NCBI GenBank assembly: GCA_034509755.1 | Contig: CM067544.1 | Span: 9,279,501-9,343,500, forward strand | Origin: Anisodus tanguticus | Taxonomy: Eukaryota > Streptophyta > Magnoliopsida > Solanales > Solanaceae | DNA length: 64,000 nucleotides | Direction of reading: 5' to 3' | Shown: positions 1-9,914 of the stretch, in pieces | Layout of the letters: each line of letters opens with the position of its first letter | Numbering within the stretch: the stretch's first letter is position 1 | The notes under the pieces: generated by a model | Told to the model about the DNA's origin: nothing | Database searches by the model: none | The model's input: only the letters and a program-made list of their open reading frames with translations | Program-made: the position numbers and the translations under genes

Positions 1-820
1 TTCAAGCATAAAAGTCTAGGCAGAAGCAAATTCAAATATGTTAGTGCAACTTGCATAAGGCCTTGTACGCAAAATAAAATTTAGGAAATTAGGAATAGAG
101 TTTATGATCTTATTGGGTTATCGGTTTAACCATTAACTAAAATCTAAAATTCAAAAACCGAATAGATAGTCCAATAAAAAATTTACAGAACTCTTTAAAA
201 ACTGTTAACCCAATATCCCAATATCAATAAATCAAAAATATTTTTTCAATTCGATTTATTGGTTAAACCGGTATTTGCACATTAGTAGGTGGATGAATTA
301 CTTTCATGCCATACTTCTATGTGAAGATTTTGTATAGCAGACATTTGCAATATGAAGAAAAATAATAAGGATGATAAAAATCGGCTTAAACTAATTCATG
401 ATCTCTTATATAGGAAGAAGCCTTGAATTATATAGAAAGAAAAAATCGCTTTATCGCTACCTTCTGTGGTCGATACTATCCAAACAATACATCAGAGATC
501 TGCCGTTTTTAATCGTAACCTTCGAAATGTCAAACTTTGCAACAGAAGAAAGGCCAACAAAAATAGTGATATTGCACTTATTCGGGTTCATAAGGTCACT
601 TCACCACTCAATGCAGTTTGACCAAAAAAACTAAGGACATTGGAGAAAAAGAATACCAACTGATAGTTTTTATGTTTCAATTTGTGTGGTGTAACTTAAT
701 TGAATCGAACACCAATTGAAAAGAGAAAATTTTCACCCATAAACTAAATATACAAAAATAATAAAAGTACTCTCGTTTTAAACAACTTGTTTTTATGTTT
801 AGTAGACTTGCCACTATAAA
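1..820. other. Intergenic AT-rich DNA
   Basis: No gene is supported. A short 78-codon open frame at 398-634 has no recognisable motif and sits in AT-rich sequence. A small inverted repeat is visible: a CGGTTTAACCA-like arm near 119-131 and its complement GGTTAAACCGG near 261-272. It may be the remains of a MITE, but I cannot define its ends. Confidence 0.5.
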
Positions 821-825
821 GAGGT

Positions 826-1111
826 ACTCCTACGATTCATTTTTACTTGTCACGTTTCTCTTCTTGAAAATCAGTTTGATTAATTTTTAAAATTAAATTA
901 AATTATATTAATTTTTAAATTTAGATATTCGAAAATTATAAAAATAATATTATAAGTTATAATTTTTTTCATATTAATATAATTTAAAATATTAGTCGAA
1001 ATTCAATATAATTTAACTATGAACCAGAGAAATGACAAGACAAAATACTTAATTTTTTCTCGCTTTGAAACGGACTATGAAAATGACAGTCAAAACAGGT
1101 AGAAGTAGTAT
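826..1111. mobile_element. Degenerate Stowaway-like MITE
   Basis: The left end reads TACTCCTACGATTCA and continues into a TTTTTACTTGTCACG motif typical of Stowaway-type MITEs. The right end near 1068-1111 carries a loosely complementary GAAACGGACTATG and finishes in GTAGTA. TA dinucleotides flank both ends. The arms have diverged strongly, so the call rests on resemblance to better-kept copies in this window. Confidence 0.4.
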
Positions 1112-1334
1112 TGAATGCCAGCCGCCTTTAATAAATGAAAAACTGCGTTTCAGAGAGGTGAAAATACCGACTTAGACGTACATGATATAACCACTAGCAA
1201 TACGAAACCCAGAAACGCGTTGCCCTATTTACACGATTACAATTCCGTGTGGCACTATCACCCACCTTAAGCCACAAATTTCTTCAACATCACTCCAAAG
1301 TATCAACCGATCACAATAAACCAATATAAAAATA

Positions 1335-1564
1335 CTCCATTCTGTTTCAATTTATACGAAGATTAACTATTTTTTAGATTCAAACAACTTTTTCTTTAAC
1401 TATAATTTTCTAATTCTTTCATATATTGTTATTTATTATATTATTTTTTATATAATATTAAATATGTAAATTTTATTATAAAATATTAAAAAAATTTATG
1501 TTTAAAATTCAGTCAATGAAAAACTATAACTCATTAAATTTCGTATAAATTGAAACGGAGGGAG
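1335..1564. mobile_element. Stowaway-like MITE with TA duplication
   Basis: Terminal inverted repeats are clear. The left arm starts CTCCATTCTGTTTCAATTTA and the right arm ends TAAATTGAAACGGAGGGAG. TA lies immediately outside both ends (1333-1334 and 1565-1566), as in Tc1/mariner-type Stowaway MITEs. Length is about 230 bp with an AT-rich core and no coding capacity. It lies about 300 bp beyond the 3' end of the CML gene. Confidence 0.8.
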
Positions 1565-1855
1565 TAAACTGTCAATGAGCAGTAATAGTCTAATAGAGAT
1601 TGCGTGTGACTTAATAGTAAATGTTCACAATATTCTTTCCCTTTTTTTTTTGAATTATTGTAATAAAATTCGATGACAATTTCAGCAAATATTATATTGA
1701 TATTCCAAAATCATAGTAGTAAATTTTTTTGCTGCTTCTGAACAAACTACAGTTAGAGTTGATTAATTAACAGCACAAACGCATAGCAGAAATCTGTCAA
1801 CACAAGAGAAATAGAAGCAGGTAGAGTATCTACAAGTTAATACCGTTGATTCCAG

Positions 1856-2278
1856 TTAAGTCCTACTCATCATCTTCTTAAACTCCTCGAAGTTAACACA
1901 TCCATCACCGTCAACGTCAACCTTACTGATCATACGACGGCAATCCTTAAGCGAACACTTCTCTCCAAGGCTCTTCATAACAGAATGCAACTCCGCCGCC
2001 GTGATCTTACCGTTTTTGTCCTTATCGTACAAGTCAAAAGCCTCACGAAGTTCCTTACTATCACCGTCCTCTCCTCCTCTAGGACAGTAAAAATCTGCAA
2101 ACTCTTTCAAGTCAATGAAGCCATCGCCATCAGTATCAACTTCAAGCATTATTCGTTTCACCTCATCAGGCGATGTCGTACTGCCTAGCGCATTGAGAAT
2201 CGCGCCGAGCTCCGATAAAGAGATTTTTCCGTCGCCATTGGCGTCGATCTTACGGAACACCTTCTCGACTTCATCCAT
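1856..2278 (-). CDS. Calmodulin-like protein (CML23/24-like), four EF-hands
   Basis: Single-exon gene for a 140-residue calcium sensor. Four EF-hand loops are visible at residues 12-23 (DANGDGKISLSE), 48-59 (DTDGDGFIDLKE), 85-96 (DKDKNGKITAAE) and 121-132 (DVDGDGCVNFEE). Each has acidic residues at loop positions 1, 3 and 12 and glycine at 6, so all four should bind calcium. A short linker (CPRGGEDGDS) separates the two lobes, as in the plant CML23/CML24 group. The N terminus is shorter than in Arabidopsis CML24. The ATG at 2278 is the first in frame before the EF-hand and lies about 70 nt below the expected transcription start. No signal peptide or membrane segment is present, so a cytosolic or nuclear sensor is likely. 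Targets cannot be read from sequence. Confidence 0.92.
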   Translation of the reverse strand: MDEVEKVFRKIDANGDGKISLSELGAILNALGSTTSPDEVKRIMLEVDTDGDGFIDLKEFADFYCPRGGEDGDSKELREAFDLYDKDKNGKITAAELHSVMKSLGEKCSLKDCRRMISKVDVDGDGCVNFEEFKKMMSRT

Positions 2279-2376
2279 CTCCGCTTCCGAAACTGTTGGA
2301 GACAGATTGGAAGGGAAGGGAAGAGGAAAGGGGGAGGGAGGGCAAGAGGTTTTTTTTCAGTTGTGAGTTATTGTTG

Positions 2377-2388
2377 GGTATTTATATG
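2377..2388 (-). promoter_or_regulatory. TATA box of the CML gene
   Basis: On the minus strand the sequence reads CCCATATAAATACCC. This is a good TATA element about 100 bp above the CML ATG, which predicts a 5' leader of roughly 70 nt that is purine- and pyrimidine-biased. Confidence 0.6.
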
Positions 2389-2395
2389 GGAGGAT

Positions 2396-2453
2396 CACGC
2401 GGTTTAACGCGCAAGAGTGGGATATAATTGTCTGTCTCGCGGGATGTCGCGTC
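2396..2453 (-). promoter_or_regulatory. Cluster of four CGCG motifs upstream of the CML TATA box
   Basis: CGCG cores occur at 2398-2401, 2408-2411, 2438-2441 and 2449-2452. The first two fit the CAMTA-binding consensus VCGCGB (ACGCGG and ACGCGC). The other two share only the core. They start about 12 bp upstream of the TATA box. CAMTA factors are themselves calmodulin-regulated, so calcium-responsive transcription is a reasonable inference but is not shown. Confidence 0.5.
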
Positions 2454-2459
2454 AAGTGT

Positions 2460-3099
2460 AGGCCGCTTTTATTGGGTGAGGCAGGATCCACTACGAACGC
2501 TCGTATGGTTCCCAATAATAAATGTGGACTTTCAAATTATGGTAAAAATCAAGTCTTTCCTTAATTCAATTTCAGGTATCCTATTTTTTTTATGTAAGAA
2601 TATGATGTTGAAATTTGTTTCACTACTTTATTTGTTACAGGAAGCTTCGTCAAATTAAAAAATAAGTATCCATAAATGGAATGAAACAAATGTATTGGGT
2701 AGAAATGCATCCGGACACGTTAAGCATATACAAGAAGTTTAATGGTTCCGGAAACCCTAATGTTTCCAAATGATCTTCACAGTTGTTCTCCATTCCTCAA
2801 CAACTCTCGTCACATCAGCCTTCATAGATTAGAGTGTCACCGTGCGTGTGGGTACGGTGACGCCATTAGGCTCACGTCGTCACAACTTTCTGGGTCATAA
2901 TAGTCTAAATTTTGTCCTATATATATAACTTAGAAGAGAAGAAAGACACGTGGTATTCTCTCTAAGCTCACACTTGTAACCTAGATCTCTCTCAATCTAA
3001 TACACCATTCTCAGCTTCGGCTCTTATTTGATTCATATCTCGGTTTTAGATTTAACTTAGTGATTCATTTTATTATCTTATTCTCACTTTTTACTTAAA
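2460..3099. other. Intergenic region upstream of the gypsy insertion
   Basis: No gene or repeat with defined ends is seen. The stretch 2860-3060 contains TATATATAA near 2921 and a CT-rich, leader-like run, which could be part of an old LTR or promoter. I could not find a partner copy. Confidence 0.3.
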
Positions 3100-3104
3100 C
3101 ATTG

Positions 3105-4275
3105 TGTAACACCTCGTACCTTCAAACTAAGCCATGTTTATGATTCGGAGAGTTTAAGTTGAAAAATCAGTTTTAGCTCTACATGGCAATTTGACGCAAG
3201 ACTTTATGGACTGTAAATTATTTTACGGCTCGTCAAAATGAACCGTCAATTTCATTTTTGAAATTGATGGCAAGGCTGTAAATTTTACGGACCGTCAAAA
3301 GTTTTACGGTCCGTCGACTTCCATCGTCCCAGAACTCCAGCTTTTTTCAACTCTCTGGAAATTTGCAAGACCATGCCGGTCCATTTATATGGATGGTAGA
3401 AAATTCTACGGTCCAAACCCAAGCCGTTAAAAATTCAACGGACCGTCAAAGTGTTCCGACACCAAACAATATAAATACGAGACTTAGACTTTAGAAATCA
3501 GTTTTTCACTTCTCTCAAGCCCTAACACGAAAGTTCTCTCTTCCCAATCATCTCCTACACCAAGGTAAGTTCGTTTCATGTATTTTTATGTGATTCTAAC
3601 ATAGTATAATCAATTCCTAAGTGAAATTCACTACTCTTAACCTAGGGTTTTTAAGATAAACCCAATTCAAGGTTTCAAGGTGCAATATTTGGAGTTCTTC
3701 TTTAAAGTCTGAATTTTAATACGAGTTTGAAAGCGAGTAAGATATGTAGAGCTTCTATCTACGTGTGGAGACATCATTGTTCTTCCCCCACGCCACGTTT
3801 CTATGAAATCATGAAAATTTCATACTTAGAGTTTTTAACTCTATTATCATGATAACCCTAATTATATGTAATACTATATGTGTATCATATCTCCTTTCTT
3901 GCCATGTTCATGTCTCATACCCCGGCAAGATATGAAAAAGCTCTACTGGTCGGACCATGTACCAGACTCCACGTACGCACGTGGTGATTCATGTTGTTAG
4001 TTATGCTACTTCTCTTCCCCACAGATATACAAATATACAAGTTTACAAGTTTACATATATACATATTTTACACATGTTATATTGTACTCATGTTCATGTT
4101 TCCGTTTCAGTTCATGTCCTATTATTTCATATGCCTGCTTATTTCCTTCAGTTGTTTTACATACAATATAATTCAAATGTAATAACGTCCCTTTGCATGA
4201 GGCCTGCACTTCACGGTGCAGGTGCTGAGTTTCAGGGAGACGGATCTGCTCAGTAGGATTGCTTCAGTATATATT
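3105..4275 (+). repeat. Truncated 5' LTR of the gypsy element
   Basis: Aligns with 5903-7100 along its length: AACACCTCGTA start, the ACGGACCGT-rich block, TATAAATACGAG near 3471, CACTTCTCTCAAGCCCTA leader, and CTGAGTTTCAGGGAGA near 4227. Similarity stops near 4275, about 380 bp before the LTR end as seen in the 3' copy. This truncated copy also has its own differences, including a replaced stretch around 3890-4080. Confidence 0.88.
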
Positions 4276-4439
4276 GATGTCACGGCGGGACACAAATGTA
4301 CGGGGTGTAAAAAAATTCACAAGCATAAGACTACGACTTTTGAACAAGGGGGGATGACAGTACTTTAATGTACTGAGGCAGATTGTGTGTTCCAAATATA
4401 GATGGGCTCAGAGAGCGGATCATGGCATAAGCGCATAAA

Positions 4440-5670
4440 TCCAGGTATTCTATTCACCCATGTTTTAGAAAGATGTATCATGATCTTAAGGAGATTTATT
4501 AGTGGAATGATATGAAGAGGAATGTGGCAGATTTTATGGCCAAGTGTCCGAATTGTCTACATGTGAAAGTCGAGCACTAGAGGGCTGGTGGATTGGATCA
4601 GAACATTGATATTCATGTTTGAAAATGGAGATAATAAATATGAAATTCATAATAGGTCTACCTCGCTTAGCCCGAATGCATGATTCAATTTGGGTGATTG
4701 TGGACCAACTTACCAAATCAACCCATTTTTTGCCAGTTAAGACCACAAATTCAGCAGAGGACTATGCTAAGTTGTTTATCCGAGAAATTATTAGGCTTCA
4801 TGGCACCTCAGTGTCCATCATCTTAGATTATGGTGCTCAGTTCACAACACATTTTGGAAGTTATTTAAGAAAGGATTGGGTACCAAGGTAAATCTCAGCA
4901 CAGTTTTTCATCCTCAGATAGACGACCATGCAGAGCGTACTATTTAGACTCTTGAGGATATATTGAGAGCATGTGTTCTTGATTTTAAAGGTAATTGGGA
5001 TGATCATTTGCCTCTCATTAGGTTTGCTTATAATAATAGTTATCATGATAACATCCAGATAGCACCGTTCGAAGCTCTGTATGGGCAAAGGTGTGTATCA
5101 CCAATTGGTTGGTTCGAGGTTGGTGAAACAAAGTTGCTAGGATCATACTTAGTCTATCTGACTGTGGAGAAAGTAAGAGTGTTTGAAAATAACTCACAGT
5201 CACCAAAAGTCCTATTCGGATGTGAGGCGTAGAGACTTGGAGTTTCAAGTTGATGATTAGGTTTTTCTGAAAGTTTCACCTATGAAAGGTGTCATGAGGT
5301 TTGGTAAGAAAGGAAAGCTCAGTCCCAGATATATCGGATCATACAGGATTTTGAGAAGAGTTAGACAAGTGGCTTATGAACTTGAATTGCCACAAGATTT
5401 TATTGTTGTGCATCCAGTGTTTTATGTATCCATATTGAGAAAGTGTGTGGGAGATTCGTCGCATATTATCCCTATTGATTCCATTACTGTTAAGGACGGT
5501 TTGACCTATAAGGAGGCTATTTTGGATAATTGGATTAGAAAGTTGAGAACTAAGGATGTTGCCTCATTGAAAGTGTTGTGGAGAAGTCAGAATGTTGAGG
5601 AGGCTACATGAGAAGCAGAAGAAGATATGAAGTCCAAATATCTGCACTTATTTGAGGAGCAGCTGAAAAT
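4440..5670 (+). pseudogene. Gypsy integrase relic (zinc-binding, core and C-terminal parts)
   Basis: Reading across frames gives a zinc-binding CPNC motif (about 4540), an integrase core with IVDQLTKSTHF, LDYGAQF and HAERT, the downstream WDDHLPLI..YNNSYHDNIQ stretch, and a C-terminal part with FLKVSPMKGVMRFGKKGKLS, HPVFYVSILRKC and VKVLWRSQ. The second catalytic Asp sits in an altered SDRG motif (LDYG), and a TAG follows ERTI. At least four stops or frameshifts break the frame (about 4580, 4891, 4945, 5232). It cannot code for a working integrase. Confidence 0.88.
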
Positions 5671-5902
5671 GATCAATGTAAATGCCTTCGGTAATCATGT
5701 CATGTCCCTTGCGTATCCATGTCTCATGTTTCACGTTCATGCAATCAGTATCATGTCTCAAGTTCATGTTTTTATGTAATCATGTTATTAAATCCCATGT
5801 TTAATGTCATGTTTCTTCACGGTCATGTACTCATGCTATGTCCAATCTCATTTCTAACCATGACCCATTATTCGAGGAATAATGATCCCGAGGGGGAGAT
5901 AT

Positions 5903-7476
5903 TGTAACACCTCGTAATTTTAAACTAAGCCATATTTATGATTCGGGGAGTTTAAGTTGAAAAACCAGTTTCAGCTCTACATGTCAATTTGACGCCAGAC
6001 TTTATAGACTGTAAATTATTTTATGGCCCATCAAAATGAACTGTCAATTTCATTTTGAAATTGACAACAATGATGTAAATTTTATGGGCCGTCAAAAGTT
6101 TTACACTCCGTCGACTTCTACTATCCCAGAACTCCAGCTTTTTTCAACTCTCTAAAAATTTGCAAGACCATGCCGGTCTATTTATACGGACCGTAGAAAA
6201 ATTCTACGGTCCAGACCCAAGCCGTCAAAAATTTGATGGACCGTCGAATCAGACAGTCAAAGTGTTCCGACACCAAACAGTATAAATACGAGATTTAGAC
6301 TTCAGAAATCAGTTTTTCACTTCTCTCAAACCCTAGCACGAAAGTTCTCTCTTCCCAATCATCTCCTACACCAAAGTAAGTCATTTTCATGTATTTTTAT
6401 GTGATTCTAACATAGTATAATCAATTCATAAGCGAAATTCACTACTCTTAAACTAGGGTTTTCAAGATAAACCCAATTCAAGGTTTCAAGATGCAATCTT
6501 TGGAGTTCTTCTTTAAAGTCTGGATTTTAATACGAGTTTGGAAGCGAGTAAGGTATGTAGAGCTGCTATCTACGTGTGGCATCGTTGTTCTTCCCCCACG
6601 CCGCGTTTCTCTGAAATCATGAAAATTCTATACTTAAGGTTTTAACTCTATTATCATGATAACCCTAATTATATGTAATATTATATGTGTATCATATATC
6701 TATTACAACTCATCTATTGTATTCATGATATGTCATTACGAATGTCATGAACCTGTCTGTAATCCATGAACGCATGCTTTGATTTCCATGGGTTATTAAA
6801 TTCAAGTTTTAATCAGTATTACTCAGTTTCATGAAGTTATGTATATGTTTTCATATTTTTGCGCAAGTTATATTCTATATGTATTTACATGTTAAATTAA
6901 AATCATGAATCATGTTTACAAGTTATTTCATGAAATCAATGGGCTTACAAGTCACTATTTTTACAAGCATGTTTATTTCCTTCGGTTGCTTTACATATAG
7001 TATAATTCAAATGTACTAACGTCCCTTTTCATAGGGCCTGCACTTCACAGTGCAGATTCTGAGTTTCAGGGAGATGAATCTGCTCAGTAGGATTGTTTCA
7101 GTATCAGTTGTTTGGTGAGCCCCATCTCATTCGGGGTGTCAGTTTAGTTATTTATGATCATGCATTATTAGTAGAGGTATGCCAGGACCTTGTCCTGGTA
7201 AACAATTATGCAGACTCATGTTCAGAGGTTTCATAGACTAATCCAGTATCATGTCATGTCAGCATATATATTTTCAGACTTATCATGTTTTTCTCAGATG
7301 ATTCCGCTATTATATTTTCAGATTATTATTTCAGTATTATGTTTTACATGTTTTAAATAATTTATTTAGCATATTTTGATGCCCATGTTGATCAGCAAGT
7401 CATGTGGTTCGCTCGGTCATATGCAGCCAGGCACCGAGTGCCGTGTTCCGTCTAGGCCATGATTCGGGACGTGACA
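5903..7476 (+). repeat. 3' LTR of the gypsy element
   Basis: 1574 bp, starting TGTAACACC directly after the polypurine tract and ending GTGACA. It contains a TATAAATACGAG box near 6281 and a perfect hairpin at 6188-6212 (11-bp arms GGACCGTAGAA/TTCTACGGTCC, 3-nt loop). It is the reference copy for the truncated 5' LTR and is related to the solo LTR at 55697-57622. Confidence 0.9.
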
Positions 7477-7768
7477 CATTGTTCTCACGTACCATTAACT
7501 TAATCAGCAATACCAGACTCGTTCAGAAGGGTCTCCGGATCAGATAGACCTACTTGTCTTTAAACCCTTAATTACAAATCTCTAACTGTATTTTTAATTA
7601 AAATCATTTTTACTAGAAAACAACAAATAATTCCGAATGGATAAATTTTCGTTTTCTATTTAGGCTACATATAAAGCAATTAAAAATTAGTTTTCTATTT
7701 AGAATGGCTATATGAATCTTTTGTAATCAATCTATTTTAATAGTGTCTATATCATGCCAAAATTAATA

Positions 7769-8152
7769 CTCCCCTCAGTCCATATTATTTTGTGCTTTTG
7801 CCGTTGGCACATGACTCCTAAAGAAACTACTAAAATTTTTAAAGGAGTTTGACTAAATTATCTTTAATGAGACTTTCATCTTTCTAAGTTGATAAGTATA
7901 AAGAGTCTGACGTGCATATCTAGTATGAAAATAATATAAAAATGTGTACATCAAATGTCTTTAAAAAAATAGTAAGAATACATATTTAATGTACAAATAA
8001 AAATTGTAATTGGGAAAGATTTTTCCGGAATGTGAAAAATAAAGGTATTTTTTTTTTTGAAAAAAAAATATCTTCTTGATTATATAAAATATAACTTATT
8101 TTGGATCAAAATAAAAAAGATAAAAACACTAAATAATATGAATCGAAGGGAT
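7769..8152. mobile_element. Stowaway-like MITE
   Basis: The left end CTCCCCTCAGTCCATATTAT pairs with the right end ATAATATGAATCGAAGGGAT, and TA flanks both sides. Length is about 384 bp, AT-rich, non-coding. The arms have several mismatches, so this is an old copy. Confidence 0.7.
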
Positions 8153-8154
8153 TA

Positions 8155-8833
8155 TAGTATCAAGTTGAAGGGGAAAATCATAAATGAGGGTGTTAAATAG
8201 GAGACCTAACATACATGTTGCACATCATTTTCTTGAACTGTTATTACAAGTTCGAATTTAATGACCTTCAGACCACTATTAATATCAAAATAAGTTATTT
8301 TTCCTTTATTAACTATTTTTATATTAAATTTAAAAGGTTTAATAAGTTATACACAGACTAGAATATAAAAATCAATCGTGCCATATGTTTAGCCGAAATT
8401 GTCTTTAGGCTGTCTCATGGATATATGTGTAAAAGTCCACTATTAAGAAAATTACTTCCGTCTAACGAGTGAACAGTCGACACGATGAGGGTGTATAAAA
8501 ATGGAGCAACAGTGGATAATAGCTTATAAAAATGCAGTCTATAGATTGAAGACCTTTATTTGTTTAGCGAGAGAGTAAAGATTCTTAAAATCGAAGTCTT
8601 TAAAGGGAAAGAGTAAGTTAAGATGAATTTATTTTTGCCATCAAGATGTGTGGAGAGATGAATATAATTTATCATCCTTAAATCTAAGATTTTATGTTCG
8701 AGATCTAAAAACACTTTATTTTTCTTTAGTAAACTAAGTTGGTGCAGATTGAATTATAATTAGTCGAACCATTGAAGTTTAAAAAATGAATAAGAGAAAG
8801 GAGAGTATATTTGGTTAGAAGGGTAGAGAAAGT
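8155..8833. other. Intergenic DNA
   Basis: No gene, RNA or defined repeat is supported. The composition is AT-rich throughout. Confidence 0.4.
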
Positions 8834-9437
8834 TGTTGGGTTAAAACGGCCCAAAGATACACTTAACATGGTGTAATATTGTCCGCTTTGGGTCAAGTAC
8901 GCACGATTTTTTCAGAAGACCTCACACCATTGAGAGTATTCAATATTTTATAAGTAGCTTCTTTTTCTTTTCAGCTACTAATGTGGGACATTGTTCGCAC
9001 ACCCAACAATCTCCCCCTCGAACTAAGTTCCACATGACTCATTACCATGATTCACGTGTCAGAGATTCAACGTGTCTGTGTGTCACCCATATCGTCAAAG
9101 TATTTTTAGTCACCGAAGCCCAAAGGTTGTGTATGCGTCTTCAAAGCTATGGGTAAATATCGTAAACCGGCTTATAGACGGGAAATGCACTAAGTCGGGC
9201 CCCCACGCCACACTCCGTCATCTTCATACTCGTCTCGCCAAACCATTGGCTCAGATACCAATTGTTGGGCTAATACGGCCCAAAGATACTTTTAACATGA
9301 TGTGATATTTGTCCGCTTTTGATCAAGCCCGCACGATTTTTCCAAAAGGCCTCACACCATTAAGAATATTCAATACCTTATAAATAAAATCTTTTTCTTT
9401 TCAGCTATCAATGTGGACTTTATTTACGCACCAAATA
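8834..9437 (-). mobile_element. TRIM retrotransposon (miniature LTR element), Cassandra-like layout
   Basis: Two direct repeats of about 175 bp (8834-9008 and 9263-9437) begin TGTTGGG; the left one ends CCCAACA. On the minus strand the right copy is followed by ATTGGTATCTGAGCC (9248-9262), which matches an initiator-tRNA-Met primer-binding site with one mismatch. The left copy is preceded by a GAGGGGGAGAT polypurine tract (9009-9022). The internal part is only about 250 bp and non-coding. The outer end of the right LTR is decayed (ACCAAATA instead of CCCAACA) and no target duplication is clear. The 77-codon open frame at 9072-9305 lies inside and is not a gene. Confidence 0.85.
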
Positions 9438-9652
9438 ATAAAAGGGTATATTTGGATGGAAGGCTACCATAAGGTGGGGAAAACAACATAAGCTAATATA
9501 GACATCACCATATAAAGTAAGAAATAAAAAATATAAGGTGGGGGAGAACAGGTATTAACCATTTATGACACTCAAGATGTTACACAGTGATCATTAAAAT
9601 ACGAAGACAATAATATTTCAGGTTCAAACTTTCACGAAAACAAAACAGAATA

Positions 9653-9914
9653 CTTCATTCGTTCACTTTTACTTGTTCAGTATTCTAAAAATAAATTTTT
9701 AATTTTACTTATCATTTTTAGCAATATAAAAAAAGATAATTTATTTTTTCCTGTTTTGCCTATAGTATTAATTGCTCATTTCAAATCATTTTTTCAAGTT
9801 CATTAAATTTATATACCAATTAATATGGGTATCATGGTAAATTATACACTTTATTTATTATTTTTAAAGGGTGTACAAAGTCAACAATGAACAAGTAAAA
9901 ATGAACGGAGGAAG
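9653..9914. mobile_element. Stowaway-like MITE
   Basis: The inverted ends CTTCATTCGTTCACTTTTAC and the complement of GTAAAAATGAACGGAGGAAG are well matched, with TA on both sides. Length is about 262 bp. The core is AT-rich and non-coding. Confidence 0.78.

Larger units (their letters stand above)
3105..7476 (+). mobile_element. Internally deleted Ty3/gypsy retrotransposon with intact target duplication
   Basis: Both ends are defined: TGTAACACC at 3105 and GACGTGACA at 7476, flanked by the same 5-bp duplication CATTG (3100-3104 and 7477-7481). The element is only 4.4 kb. The 5' LTR is cut short near 4275, and the primer-binding site, gag, protease, RT and RNase H are missing. What remains is part of the 5' LTR, a broken integrase (about 4460-5670), a purine-rich GAGGGGGAGAT tract at 5889-5900 and a full 3' LTR. 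The integrase resembles the long chromovirus-type polyproteins common in Solanaceae. The perfect target duplication shows a single insertion followed by internal deletion. Confidence 0.92.

Noticed and set aside
1985..2366. Plus-strand open frames of 67 and 83 codons
   Set aside because: They lie antisense to the CML coding region and reflect its codon bias; no motif of their own.
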